In this document: one piece after another, positions 45,304 to 54,015 of the stretch
How the letters are laid out: each line of letters begins with the position of its first letter
How positions within the stretch are numbered: position 1 is the stretch's first letter
Source: Nostoc sp. PCC 7524
GTDB lineage: Bacteria > Cyanobacteriota > Cyanobacteriia > Cyanobacteriales > Nostocaceae
Assembly: GCF_000316645.1 (NCBI RefSeq)
Contig: NC_019684.1
Span: forward strand, 2,757,501 to 2,821,500
Direction: 5' to 3'
DNA: 64,000 bases
Translations under genes and position numbers: made by a program
Notes under the pieces: model-generated
What the model was told of the DNA's origin: nothing
What the model saw: only the letters and a program-made list of their open reading frames with translations
Database searches by the model: none

Positions 45304-45392
45304 TTCAAAATCTAAAATCTAAAATTGGTATAAGAAATATCCCCAATTCCCAGTCTTAACTATCATTAAGATAAAAGCCTCTGCATAAATCT

Positions 45393-45797
45393 GTGAAAAA
45401 ACGAGTTACCCTCACCTTTCCCAAGCGTGCCATACAAATGCCGGTGACTTACGTGCTGGCTAAAGAGTTTAATGTTGCCGCTAACATTATCCGCGCTCAA
45501 GTTGCTCCTAATCAAATCGGTAAACTGGTGGTAGAACTATCAGGAGATATTGATCAGTTAGATGCAGCTATTGAGTGGATGCGATCGCGACATATTAATG
45601 TTTCCCTCAGCTTGGGGGAAATTATTATTGATGAAGACGTGTGTGTTCACTGTGGCTTGTGTACTGGGGTTTGTCCTACAGAAGCTCTCACTCTCCACCC
45701 AGAAACCTATAAACTGACATTTACGCGATCGCGTTGTATTGTCTGTGAGCAGTGTATTCCTACCTGTCCAGTACAGGCAATCTCAACTAACCTTTAA
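45393..45797 (+). CDS. NIL domain / 4Fe-4S ferredoxin protein
   Basis: A 134-residue protein. The N-terminal 75 residues are a NIL domain (VTLTFPKRAIQMPVTYVLAK, VVELSGDIDQLDAAIEWM), known from methionine transporters and some ferredoxins. The C-terminal part has two 4Fe-4S motifs (CVHCGLCTGVCPTEAL and CIVCEQCIPTCPVQAI). Such fusions are found in sulfur or amino-acid-related electron transfer; in cyanobacteria the partner is unknown. The GTG start gives MKKRVTLTF. Its stop overlaps that of the convergent DUF3616 gene by four bases. Confidence 0.85.
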   Translation: MKKRVTLTFPKRAIQMPVTYVLAKEFNVAANIIRAQVAPNQIGKLVVELSGDIDQLDAAIEWMRSRHINVSLSLGEIIIDEDVCVHCGLCTGVCPTEALTLHPETYKLTFTRSRCIVCEQCIPTCPVQAISTNL

Positions 45798-46861
45798 CTC
45801 AACTGGAAAACATCCGCAATCACACTATCGTCACCCACTAGCCGATTCTCTGCTGGAGAGTCATAAACTACCAATAATGAAGGTACTCCAGAGATATCAT
45901 GAAATAAAGTCATTCCTTCAGCACGATCATCGCGATCGCCATGAGGAATTTCTTGCACCAACTCTGGAGTATGGAGAGTATTTTCTGGTAAATTCACACC
46001 GTTTTTTAAACGATAAACTTGCACTACCCCATCTAAATCCATAGTTGGTCCAGCCAAAATTAACAAGTCTTTCCCATCCCAACATAAGTCTCTAATACCT
46101 AAACCATTCAACCAAGTAAAATGCTTTTTGTACCCTCTTGTTTCTACATCTATTTTATTTAGTGTCAATAACCCTAGTTCATAATTTTCTAGTTCAAGTT
46201 CTAAAATTATTGCCCAACCCCGCAATACTGGTCCACGCAAACCTAAAAAAACTCTCCCTTGAGCAACAGCTAAACCTTCGATATCTAAACCGTTATCTTT
46301 TCCAGGAATTCCTGCTTTTACAAAACAACCTAAATGTGGATCTTCAGCTAAAGCCGCCATTAGTACGTTGTTATCTTTCGTTAACTTTAATTTTGCAGAA
46401 CTTAACTGCTTACTTTGGTTTTGCGGATGTGGACAAGACTTAATTAATTGTCCATCCACCAAGGGAATTCTAGCTAAAATATAGCGGTTTTTCTCTGATT
46501 CAATTTTAGCTAATCTGGCAATATTCTGCTCACCATTTTTATCAGATTTAGGTTGTTTACGCTTATAGCTATGAGAACCAACTAGCCATAAATAATAATC
46601 ATCATAAGCTAAACCTTCAATATCAATTTCTTCATCTTCCGGTGCTGGTAAATCAATAAATTCTGCTACCCGAAATTGTTGGTGATTGTTAAAATTTTTA
46701 CTATCCAAGACAGACAAACTCTCAATTGTTGAAGTTTCATCTGAACCCAACCATAAATACTGTTGTTGAGTTAGTATGACTGCGGAAATGTCTTCTCTGT
46801 GCGTTTTAAAACTATCGCTAAATCTCAGAGTACATTGATTGATTAAATGGAAATTTACCAT
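45794..46861 (-). CDS. DUF3616 domain protein
   Basis: A 355-residue protein resembling the DUF3616 family, with probable beta-propeller organisation: SVLDSKNFNNHQQFRVAEFI, DIEGLAYDDYYLWLVGSHSY, GLDIEGLAVAQGRVFLGLRG, GIRDLCWDGKDLLILAGPT, and the final GVPSLLVVYDSPAENRL. The recurring DIEGLA blocks are the most distinctive. No signal peptide is present. Function is unknown. It is transcribed towards the NIL-ferredoxin gene and overlaps its end. Confidence 0.75.
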   Translation of the reverse strand: MVNFHLINQCTLRFSDSFKTHREDISAVILTQQQYLWLGSDETSTIESLSVLDSKNFNNHQQFRVAEFIDLPAPEDEEIDIEGLAYDDYYLWLVGSHSYKRKQPKSDKNGEQNIARLAKIESEKNRYILARIPLVDGQLIKSCPHPQNQSKQLSSAKLKLTKDNNVLMAALAEDPHLGCFVKAGIPGKDNGLDIEGLAVAQGRVFLGLRGPVLRGWAIILELELENYELGLLTLNKIDVETRGYKKHFTWLNGLGIRDLCWDGKDLLILAGPTMDLDGVVQVYRLKNGVNLPENTLHTPELVQEIPHGDRDDRAEGMTLFHDISGVPSLLVVYDSPAENRLVGDDSVIADVFQLS

Positions 46862-46968
46862 GTTTCCTAGCCGCTTTAATAAACACGATATTAATTCTCT
46901 TATTGTAATTATTTAAGCTCGATACAAAAAATACCTAAACATAACTTAAATAACTAATATTTTTTTGA

Positions 46969-47127
46969 TATAAAATTTCTATGTAATTTTTGTTGGCGTA
47001 GCCTGCGCTGGCGCATAAGAAACTCAGTACACCTCTACTCTCTCCTTTCCTATTGCCTATTGCCTATTGCCTATTGCCTATTGCCTGCCTATGCAGATAA
47101 TTTTATAAATCAAAGCGGATTACTATA
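46969..47127. mobile_element. MITE family 2 copy (degenerate)
   Basis: Starts with TATAAAATTTCTATGTAATT and ends with AATCAAAGCGGATTACTATA. Inside are GTTGGCGTAGCCTGCGCTGG, a (CCTATTG)n run and GCAGATAATTTTATA, in the same order as the copy at 52394-52546. The left end has decayed. About 159 bp, non-coding. It occupies most of the 46862-47288 spacer, where I see nothing else. Confidence 0.75.
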
Positions 47128-47288
47128 TGTGTTACAGCAATTGCTTATATTTCTCAGGTAAACAACTATCTATATTGATATTGATTCTTAATCATTAGGA
47201 ATAATATAAAAAATAAATTTCAAACGATAGATGGATTTTTCAACTAATGTTATTATGCAATAACCTACGTAAGTAATTACTAATATCT

Positions 47289-48257
47289 ATGGATTTAGCT
47301 ACAGAACCCGCAGTAAAAACTCTAGAAGAATACGCTTATCAGGCTATTAAAAAGCATTTTAATAAAATTTTAAAGTGGGAAAAACCTGTTAAGAAAGATG
47401 AAGATCCAGAAGCATTACACCAAATGCGCGTCGGAATGCGTCGTCTACGCACAGCTATTAGCAGGTTTGATATTCTACTAAATTTACCTAAGCCAGCTAA
47501 TGATAAAAATATAGGTAAAATTGCTCGTCGCCTTGGTAATCTCCGCGATTTTGACGTATTAAAGCAAAATTTAGAAACCCTCTATCAACCAAATTTACCT
47601 CCTAAAGAGCAGAAATCCCTGCAAAAAGCTTTTGATGCTTTAGCTAAACAGCGTGAAGAGGCACTAGCTAAAACCCTGACAACATTAAAAAATGATGATT
47701 ATAAATCTTTAAAACAAACTTTAGAAGAGTGGTTAGAAAAACCCAGTTATCAACCTCTAGCATCTCTACAAATTCAGCAGGTACTACCGGATTTACTCTT
47801 ACCTGAAGTGAGTAGTTTCTTGCTACATCCAGGATTATTAGTAGGTACTCATGTTGTTGATGCAGAAGTCAAAATCAACACCGACTCCAAAGCAGAAGAG
47901 ATAGAACAACAATTGACAACTCAAGGCGAAAGCATTCACGATTTGCGAAAACAGGCAAAGCGTATGCGTTACCAAATGGAACTATTTACTGAGTTATATG
48001 GTGAGTCTTACGCAGCTTACATTGCAGATATCAAAAGTATTCAAGACATTTTGGGCAATATTCAAGATAGTATGGTTATGGGTGAGTGGCTGACAAATGT
48101 ATTCAAGTCAGAAATTCAAACTAAACTACCAACATTAGCTAGTTTATTATCTGCCAATCGTGTCCAATGGTGGCAAGAGTGGCAACCATTACAGGAACGT
48201 TATTTACAAGCAGAAAATCGGCATAATTTTCATCTCACAATCCTGCATCCTAATTGA
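47289..48257 (+). CDS. CHAD domain protein
   Basis: A 322-residue protein made of two helical CHAD repeats. Conserved basic and histidine residues are in DPEALHQMRVGMRRLRTAIS, GKIARRLGNLRDFDVLKQN, GESIHDLRKQAKRMRYQMEL and IQDILGNIQDSMVMGEWLTN. CHAD domains bind polyphosphate and often localise to polyphosphate granules; no CYTH partner is fused or adjacent. It stands alone, and its ATG lacks a clear ribosome-binding site. Confidence 0.88.
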   Translation: MDLATEPAVKTLEEYAYQAIKKHFNKILKWEKPVKKDEDPEALHQMRVGMRRLRTAISRFDILLNLPKPANDKNIGKIARRLGNLRDFDVLKQNLETLYQPNLPPKEQKSLQKAFDALAKQREEALAKTLTTLKNDDYKSLKQTLEEWLEKPSYQPLASLQIQQVLPDLLLPEVSSFLLHPGLLVGTHVVDAEVKINTDSKAEEIEQQLTTQGESIHDLRKQAKRMRYQMELFTELYGESYAAYIADIKSIQDILGNIQDSMVMGEWLTNVFKSEIQTKLPTLASLLSANRVQWWQEWQPLQERYLQAENRHNFHLTILHPN

Positions 48258-48315
48258 ATATTAGATACTTAACTTATACTTAGCATAAGCATAATGTACC
48301 ACATTTAAAACACAA

Positions 48316-48918
48316 TTAATGTTTATTATTCATTAAATTGAGAGTCCAGAAGAAATGAGAATCACAGGGCGATTGCAAATCAGTAATTGTAATTTCACAA
48401 TTGTGTTGATCATCAGTTTCTTGTTTAGAGATATGATTTCTTGGTTTAGTAGATAGCCCCATTTGTTTGAGTAGACGGCTGATATGGCGTTCAGTAATTT
48501 CGATACCCATTTCTCTTGCTAAATGTTTGCTTAACCATTGTGCAGTCCAGCTTTGAAACGGATAGCCATACTCACGCGGACTATGGCTTACCAAATCTTT
48601 CAAACATTTAAGATATTGCTCATTAACACTCTTTGGCCTACCTACTGGTTGCTCCTGCCATTGATGGGCTAAACCAGCTTTTGCTAGACCAATCCAGTAT
48701 CGTGCCATATGATAGGAACAACCTAAAGTTTTACAAATTTCGGTTTGAGATTTGCCCTGATCTGCCAGTAGCATAATTTCAATACGTCGGCGATATTTTG
48801 GTTGCAAATCTGTTTGTAATTTCTTCAGCAGTGATTTCCTTTGAAAAGGCGTTAAACATTTACCGATATTAGATTCTGAGTTTTCAGAATTTTGAAATTG
48901 ATTAGTATTGTGTGACAT
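48316..48918 (-). CDS. Stand-alone IS630-type helix-turn-helix protein
   Basis: A 200-residue protein. Its middle matches the N-terminal DNA-binding part of IS630-family transposases: RRRIEIMLLADQGKSQTEIC, KTLGCSYHMARYWIGLAKAG, VGRPKSVNEQYLKCLKDLV, then a winged-helix-like WTAQWLSKHLAREMGIEITE and RHISRLLKQMGLSTKPRN. The DDE catalytic domain is missing; the last 40 residues (ISKQETDDQHNCEITITDLQ on) do not resemble a transposase. It is either a domesticated DNA-binding protein or a truncated remnant. The complete reading frame and lack of terminal inverted repeats favour domestication. Confidence 0.65.
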   Translation of the reverse strand: MSHNTNQFQNSENSESNIGKCLTPFQRKSLLKKLQTDLQPKYRRRIEIMLLADQGKSQTEICKTLGCSYHMARYWIGLAKAGLAHQWQEQPVGRPKSVNEQYLKCLKDLVSHSPREYGYPFQSWTAQWLSKHLAREMGIEITERHISRLLKQMGLSTKPRNHISKQETDDQHNCEITITDLQSPCDSHFFWTLNLMNNKH

Positions 48919-49465
48919 ACTTGTTGTAAGTTTTTGTTGATTAAAAGAATTGATATATATGAGAAACTATATTCTAATACTTAAAAATCACCTAAATTTA
49001 TTTTCCGAAACAACCAAGCTATTTAAAATTGCATTTAAATCCAGAAAAAACTTTAAAAAGCTAGTTTTACTATGTTACACTGTTGTTTTTAATTTTTGTT
49101 AAGATAATTTTGTCCCAGATATTAATACTTAGTAAAGTAATTCTTTGCAATTTTGATTTTGTTCTATCTTAAGCATTATTTATGATTCAGCTTATTTGTT
49201 GACCCTATAACTCATGGTTTATACCAAAAGATTAAACTAATAAAAGGATAAATGCTTGTTACTTTGCAAACCCAAGTATTTTGCAGTAAACCTGAGAATT
49301 AATGAATCTATGAAAAATAGAGCCATTAAGTATGCCTATTTTATCATATTTATACTGGTAAGATTGCGTAATTCTCCGCTAATATTTTAATCCGAATAAT
49401 GGGGTGATCTTAATAGGATTCAGTTGTTGATTACTGAATCCTATTAAGCAACGAATTACAATCTA
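48919..49465. other. AT-rich spacer, no gene seen
   Basis: Very AT-rich and without a coding frame. It contains the promoter region of the HTH gene on its left. Its right end holds the perfect 15-pair hairpin 49409-49448 that follows the bacteriocin-like gene. Nothing else was recognised. Confidence 0.5.
49409..49448 (-). terminator. Perfect 15-bp hairpin after the bacteriocin-like gene
   Basis: CTTAATAGGATTCAG (49409-49423) and CTGAATCCTATTAAG (49434-49448) are exact inverted repeats with a ten-base loop. It lies 17 bases beyond the stop of the minus-strand peptide gene. There is no T-run, so it may work as a 3'-end stabiliser rather than a classical terminator. Confidence 0.6.
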
Positions 49466-49786
49466 TTAGCCATTATCACCATTGCCATTAGTTCCTGGAG
49501 CAGTACCATTGCCATTAGCTCCTGGAGCAGCACCATTACCATTAGCTTGTACACCACCGACAGCAGTATATGTCTTGACGATAGATACAATATTATTTAT
49601 TGCAAATCCGTTCAAACCATATTCTAGAAACTTCTGACCGTAGCCTAAATATTGCATGAACCCAGCACCTTCTCCGCCTTGCACAGCCATAGCATCTGTA
49701 TCATTTAGGTCCTGCAGAAAGTTTTCTGAATCTATGAACAGTTCAGAACCAGCATTATGGGATTCAAAAACATTGATGTTTGTCAT
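49466..49786 (-). CDS. Bacteriocin-like precursor with double-glycine leader
   Basis: A 106-residue peptide. The first 38 residues look like a double-glycine leader: ENFLQDLNDTDAMAVQGG, with the L..L.D hydrophobic/acidic pattern before GG. Cleavage after Gly38 would release a 68-residue core starting EGAGFMQYLGYGQKFLEYGL. The core is Gly/Tyr-rich, then ends in a low-complexity NGNG/APG repeat tail (NGNGAAPGANGNGTAPGTNG). Such precursors are exported by peptidase-containing ABC transporters (C39 type); none is seen nearby, so the transporter would be elsewhere. The start (MTNINVFESH) is preceded by GAGGAAA. Activity is inferred. Confidence 0.65.
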   Translation of the reverse strand: MTNINVFESHNAGSELFIDSENFLQDLNDTDAMAVQGGEGAGFMQYLGYGQKFLEYGLNGFAINNIVSIVKTYTAVGGVQANGNGAAPGANGNGTAPGTNGNGDNG

Positions 49787-50450
49787 TTCTTTTTCCTCGA
49801 TAAGACTAGGGAGAAAACATTCCTATTTATATGAATTAAGCTTGTTTTGCTTAACTCATACTGCAATTATTAGCGAAAAAAAATGGTTCTTCAATAGCTG
49901 AAAACGAGTCATTTCGACATAAAATGACTAATAATGTCTGGAGAAAAAGCAACCATTTAATTATTAAAATAGTTTGGGGTTATCTCTAAACTTTAGATAG
50001 TTCAGTATGGAAATTACAAAATATCTATTGATATCTAAGTGAAAATTTTAATTAAGAAGCCACAACTAAATAAATGGTAAAAAATGGTCTTTTACTGTGA
50101 AAACTTCTCATAAAAGTATGAGACGACTGATCATTTATGACTGTATCCTCAATACTTCAGAGGTTGGCTGTTCTCATTCAGGTGGGGTAAGTTTGAAAGA
50201 CATAATTAGTCTAATTTTGTCGGAACCTGATAAACTTCCTGCTCCCCGTGGATGCTGTTCATAAATAAATTTAGGGGCTTCTAACCCAAGAATCGGGCAG
50301 GATTTTATGACTATTGCCTGTTGCCTATTCCCTATTGCCTGCCCGAAGAGTTTGGTCACTATTTACATTACTTAACAGGTGGCTTGTTATACATTCACCT
50401 GAACTGGGATTAATAATGGGATGATCAATTGCGTTGTTTCTATTTAAACT
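49787..50450. other. Long spacer upstream of bacteriocin-like and LURP-one-like genes
   Basis: Contains an eight-pair inverted repeat AGTCATTT/AAATGACT (49907-49914 with 49922-49929), about 120 bases upstream of the peptide gene, and a short (CCTATTG)n heptad run at about 50312-50340. The frames in this region are repeat-derived. No gene is supported. Confidence 0.5.
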
Positions 50451-51035
50451 ATGCAGTATCCACTAGAACTTACCTTTAAACTATGGGCTTTAGCGCCGCA
50501 AATATCTGTTGCTGATCATCAGGGGAATTTGGTTTTCTACGTCAAGCAGAAGCTCTTTAAACTCAAGGAAGCAATTACTATCTTTGCTGATGCCGATCGC
50601 ACGCGTCCTTTATACTACATCAAAGCCGATCGCATTATTGATTTCTCAGCTCGCTATGACTTTAGTGATAGTAACGGCACTTATATTGGTGGAGTCAAAC
50701 GGCGCGGCTTAAAATCTCTGTGGAAAGCTCGCTATGATATCTTTGATGGCGATGTGAGTAATTTAACTATCCAAGAGAAAAACCCTTGGGTGAAGATTGC
50801 AGATGCTCTGTTGGCAGAAATCCCAATTTTGGGTATGTTTACTGGTTATGTGTTCAATCCAGTCTATTTAGTCAGCCGGGCTGATGGTACAGTTGTTATG
50901 CGTTTAGAGAAAATCCCGACGTTTCTCTCTAGGAAATTTATGATCAAAGCTGTTGATCAACTGAGCGATCGCGAGGAAGAGCAAGTTTTATTAAGTTTGC
51001 TCATGATGTTGCTATTAGAACGAAATCGCGGTTAG
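50451..51035 (+). CDS. LURP-one / scramblase-like family protein
   Basis: A 194-residue protein with the Tubby-like beta-barrel pattern of LURP-one-related proteins: YPLELTFKLWALAPQISVAD, GNLVFYVKQKLFKLKEAITI, PLYYIKADRIIDFSARYDFS, GTYIGGVKRRGLKSLWKARY. A central hydrophobic stretch is in LLAEIPILGMFTGYVFNPV, and LLSLLMMLLLERNRG ends the protein. Relatives are uncharacterised in bacteria. It stands alone between unrelated genes. Confidence 0.7.
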   Translation: MQYPLELTFKLWALAPQISVADHQGNLVFYVKQKLFKLKEAITIFADADRTRPLYYIKADRIIDFSARYDFSDSNGTYIGGVKRRGLKSLWKARYDIFDGDVSNLTIQEKNPWVKIADALLAEIPILGMFTGYVFNPVYLVSRADGTVVMRLEKIPTFLSRKFMIKAVDQLSDREEEQVLLSLLMMLLLERNRG

Positions 51036-51174
51036 TGGGGAAATTCTTCACTCGGAAGTTTTGAAGACAAAGAAGATAAGGAAAAATTTCTCTCTTGTTT
51101 CCCTATCTTCTGACTTCTATTTACTACTAAAAATCCCAGACCTTTGGTTAACTTACTATGTGCTAATAGTTGTA

Positions 51175-52116
51175 CTAACCGATTAATTTTTTCCAAGTCA
51201 TTGGTCCAATAATTCCATCAGCAATTAAACCATTCTGTCTTTGAAATCTTTTGATTGCTGCTTCTGTTTGTGGTCCCAAAATACCATCTACATCAGCACC
51301 TAATCGATGTTGTATATATCTGACTACCGGCCCACCAGCATGATTAATTCTAATGATCCGCTTGGCTAAGATTAGATTAATGACGTTCCAGGTAGTTTCT
51401 CCTGCCACACCAGTTTGTTCAACTCCCACAATTCCTTGAAATCTTTCGATAGCAAATTTTGTTTCTGCGGTCAGTCGATTATTTTCAGCTAGAGCTTTAC
51501 CATTTCTATCAGTAATTTTTAGTCTATTTAAAGCTTTTTGTAGCCTCATTATACTGGTATCTATATTCTGTTCTTCATCTGGAACAGGAGTTACAGGTGT
51601 AGTAGGTAATTTACCTGTTAAACCTTTAACAATTGCATTAGCCATTGCTTCTGGCTCAAACAGATTCATATCTTTTTGGGAATCAATGAAACAACATTCT
51701 ACAAGAATCGCTGGCATATTTGTATTTCGCAACACAAATAAGTGGGAACCACTCTTAACTCCCCGATTAAAAAATCCTAATTTTACAATTTCATCTACAA
51801 CAGGTTTAGCAATTCTTCTGCCTGTTTCACTAGCTGCAAATACTTCTGTACCATTAGCTTGTCCGTTAAAGGCATTAAAATGAATTGAAACAAATACTTC
51901 TACTCTAGCAGCATTAGCTCTATTGCATCTTTGTGAGAGTGAATCTCTAACTGAATTAGCCTTCTCTGGGTTACATACTATTACTTCATGTCCTAAAGCT
52001 CTTAATTTAGATGTAACTCTGTTACCTACATCTCTAGTTAAAGTATCCTCAAATTTGATGCCTCTTGCTCCGGTGTCTGGTGGGCAGTTATGACCCATAT
52101 CAATTCCATATTTCAT
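51175..52116 (-). CDS. N-acetylmuramoyl-L-alanine amidase with peptidoglycan-binding domains
   Basis: A 313-residue cell-wall hydrolase. The Amidase_3 domain (1-170) has the zinc ligands His9 (GIDMGHNCP), Glu23 (IKFEDTLTRDVG) and the His in VFVSIHFNAFNG, and the catalytic Glu in AILVECCFIDS. Two PG_binding_1 modules follow (about 185-240, and 255-313 with VRYIQHRLGADVDGILGPQT). No signal peptide is seen, so export is unclear; some phage-like or cytosolic amidases also lack one. The start has an AGGG box. Amidases cleave the peptide stem from the glycan and function in cell separation. Confidence 0.88.
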   Translation of the reverse strand: MKYGIDMGHNCPPDTGARGIKFEDTLTRDVGNRVTSKLRALGHEVIVCNPEKANSVRDSLSQRCNRANAARVEVFVSIHFNAFNGQANGTEVFAASETGRRIAKPVVDEIVKLGFFNRGVKSGSHLFVLRNTNMPAILVECCFIDSQKDMNLFEPEAMANAIVKGLTGKLPTTPVTPVPDEEQNIDTSIMRLQKALNRLKITDRNGKALAENNRLTAETKFAIERFQGIVGVEQTGVAGETTWNVINLILAKRIIRINHAGGPVVRYIQHRLGADVDGILGPQTEAAIKRFQRQNGLIADGIIGPMTWKKLIG

Positions 52117-52393
52117 ATATTAACCCTCAAATTACTTTTTCAAGACTTCCAGATACTGCTACTTTTTGATGTCCATTTTGTTCAATTGCTATGGCAGCAA
52201 AATTGAACAACATATTGCTGTGAAAAATTTTTATTGACCAAGTTCGTATTGTAACAAAAAAAATAATTTTAGATAATTGCTCAACAATAATTTAGAATAA
52301 AAAATATTTTGCATTAAGTCGCAATTAACTGTTGATGAAAACTTGGGAGAGGAATAGGGAACAGGGAATAGGAAAAATAATTCTTTGAATTGG

Positions 52394-52546
52394 TATAGGA
52401 TTCCTATTTGATTTTTGTTGGCGTATCCTGCGCTGGCGCATAAAAAAAATCAGTACACCCCTACTCTCTCCTTTCCTATTGCCTATTGCCTATTGCCTAT
52501 TGCCTGCCTATGCAGATAATTTCAGAAATCAAATCGAATTGCTATA
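52394..52546. mobile_element. MITE family 2, complete copy
   Basis: Ends are TATAGGATTCCTATTTGATT (from 52394) and AATCAAATCGAATTGCTATA (to 52546), which are imperfect inverted repeats of about 20 bases. The 153-bp interior contains GTTGGCGTATCCTGCGCTGG, CAGTACACCCCTACTCTCTC and a (CCTATTG)n run. It is non-coding and is the best-preserved member of the family in this window. The surrounding spacer 52117-52575 has nothing else of note. Confidence 0.8.
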
Positions 52547-52575
52547 TTAACTTTTTTCTGTTCCCGTTTCCCTTG

Positions 52576-53415
52576 TTAGTCCACAAAACTAGGTCTTGCT
52601 TGTTGTGTGGACTGCAACTTTGCTGCTAAAGCTGTCCAATTTTCTTGCTCAATTAAGTTAATTAATTCATCGAGTTGGTAACGATATTGTTGTAATGAAC
52701 CCAGCAATGCTTGGCGATTATATTGCGCCATCATTACACCTAACTCTGGATTACCCCCACCGACGCGGCTAGTATCTCGAAAGCCGGAACTAGCTAAGTT
52801 TTGTGCTAATTGTAAAACTTCTGGGTCAGTTTCACCAAGACAAGCCGCAATCAATGAGGAACTAACCATCACAGGTAAATGGGAAATCCAACTCACAGCG
52901 CGGTCGTGTTGTTCTGGCTGACAATAATAGATATTAGCACCTAGCGATCGCACAATTTCTTCTACCACTGCGATCGCACTTTTTGGCGTTTTCCCATCTG
53001 GTGTTAATACATAAGGTCTATCCACAAATAAATTTTTTTGAGCTGCTTCTATGCCACTATCTGCGGTTCCGGCCATGGGATGACCACCAATAAAATTTTC
53101 CCACATAGGTGCAATGGCTGTGACAATCGGTGCTTTGACTGAACCGACATCAGTCACCACCGTAGTTTTAGGTAAATGCTGAATTAATTGCTCTGCTTGC
53201 GGCACAATCAACCCAATGGGTGTACAAATAAACACAACTTCTGTGTCCGCAAATAGGCTCAGATCGACATTAGCCTCATCAACACTACCTAAAGCTACAG
53301 CCGTTGCACAGGTTGATTGTTTGCGGCTGACTCCGACAACATAATGACCTTGCGATCGCAGATCATAACCCAATGAACCACCAATTAGTCCCAGTCCTAA
53401 AATCCCAATTTTCAT
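52576..53415 (-). CDS. tyrA: Prephenate/arogenate dehydrogenase (TyrA)
   Basis: A 279-residue dehydrogenase of tyrosine synthesis. The Rossmann motif is MKIGILGLGLIGGSLGYDLR; VVGVSRK follows, with a basic residue suggesting NADP preference, as expected of cyanobacterial arogenate dehydrogenases. Catalytic region marks are IGGHPMAGTADSGIEAA (His) and RAVSWISHLPVMVSSSLI. It lacks fused chorismate mutase and ACT domains. The ATG has no clear ribosome-binding site. It is single and divergent from the STAND operon. Confidence 0.92.
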   Translation of the reverse strand: MKIGILGLGLIGGSLGYDLRSQGHYVVGVSRKQSTCATAVALGSVDEANVDLSLFADTEVVFICTPIGLIVPQAEQLIQHLPKTTVVTDVGSVKAPIVTAIAPMWENFIGGHPMAGTADSGIEAAQKNLFVDRPYVLTPDGKTPKSAIAVVEEIVRSLGANIYYCQPEQHDRAVSWISHLPVMVSSSLIAACLGETDPEVLQLAQNLASSGFRDTSRVGGGNPELGVMMAQYNRQALLGSLQQYRYQLDELINLIEQENWTALAAKLQSTQQARPSFVD

Positions 53416-53551
53416 TTTTTATTTTGTTGGTTGATTTGTTATGTATTTTCCGCCTCGCCTACTTTACCAAGTTATTACTGACAGATTTTGCTGAAAAAGA
53501 AATACGCTAACATGAGCTTGTATAAATAACTGTAATTTCCTGCGTAAATTA

Positions 53552-53974
53552 ATGGATATCGCTTTTATCGTGCAATTACTTGCTCCCTGTCTACCATTTC
53601 TGTTGAATAAAGTTGCAGAAGGCGCATCGCTGAAAGTTGGTGAGGATGTTTGGAATAAAGCCAAGGCAATTTGGGGGAAACTTCAGCCTAAAGTAGAGGC
53701 AAAAGAAGCCGCCAAAGAAGCTGCTACAGATGTCGCTCAAAGTCCAGACGATGAAGCTTTAAGAACCTGTTTGCAAGTGCAACTCAAAAAGATATTGGAT
53801 GCTGATACAGCACTGGCGAAGGAAATAGCCAAGATTTTGCAAGAAACAAAATCTAATGATGGCTCTGTTAGCCTCAACGCTCAATCCTACGATGAAAGTA
53901 TACAGGTCAATACAGCAGGTGATGTTCATCAGCCAATCTACGACCTTAGCAGAAATATCAACAGCCCAAAGTAA
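53552..53974 (+). CDS. N-terminal adaptor/effector-like protein, possibly fused to the STAND ATPase by frameshift
   Basis: A 140-residue protein. A hydrophobic start (IAFIVQLLAPCLPFLLNKVA) leads into VGEDVWNKAKAIWGKLQPKV and an alanine/lysine-rich helix (EAKEAAKEAATDVAQSPDDE). This resembles the helical N-terminal domain placed before NTPase domains in many cyanobacterial NLR-like proteins. The last codons CCA-AAG lie within the heptamer CCCAAAG (53965-53971), directly before TAA. A -1 shift there continues in the frame of the next gene as PKVINHIAVYGTAQQEIVEW. It may therefore be the front part of a single protein. Alternatively it is a separate gene or the product of a damaging frameshift. 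Confidence 0.65.
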   Translation: MDIAFIVQLLAPCLPFLLNKVAEGASLKVGEDVWNKAKAIWGKLQPKVEAKEAAKEAATDVAQSPDDEALRTCLQVQLKKILDADTALAKEIAKILQETKSNDGSVSLNAQSYDESIQVNTAGDVHQPIYDLSRNINSPK

Positions 53975-54009
53975 TTAACCACATTGCTGTTTATGGTACT
54001 GCACAGCAA
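53965..54009 (+). promoter_or_regulatory. Candidate programmed -1 frameshift site
   Basis: The heptamer CCCAAAG (53965-53971) is in the X-XXY-YYZ phase relative to the upstream frame (codons AGC CCA AAG, then TAA). Twelve bases later a seven-pair hairpin, TTGCTGT (53984-53990) / ACAGCAA (54003-54009), with a 12-base loop, could stimulate slipping. The -1 frame is open from here into the STAND gene. The downstream GTG (54016) has no good ribosome-binding site. Function is inferred. Confidence 0.45.
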
Positions 54010-54015
54010 GAAATA

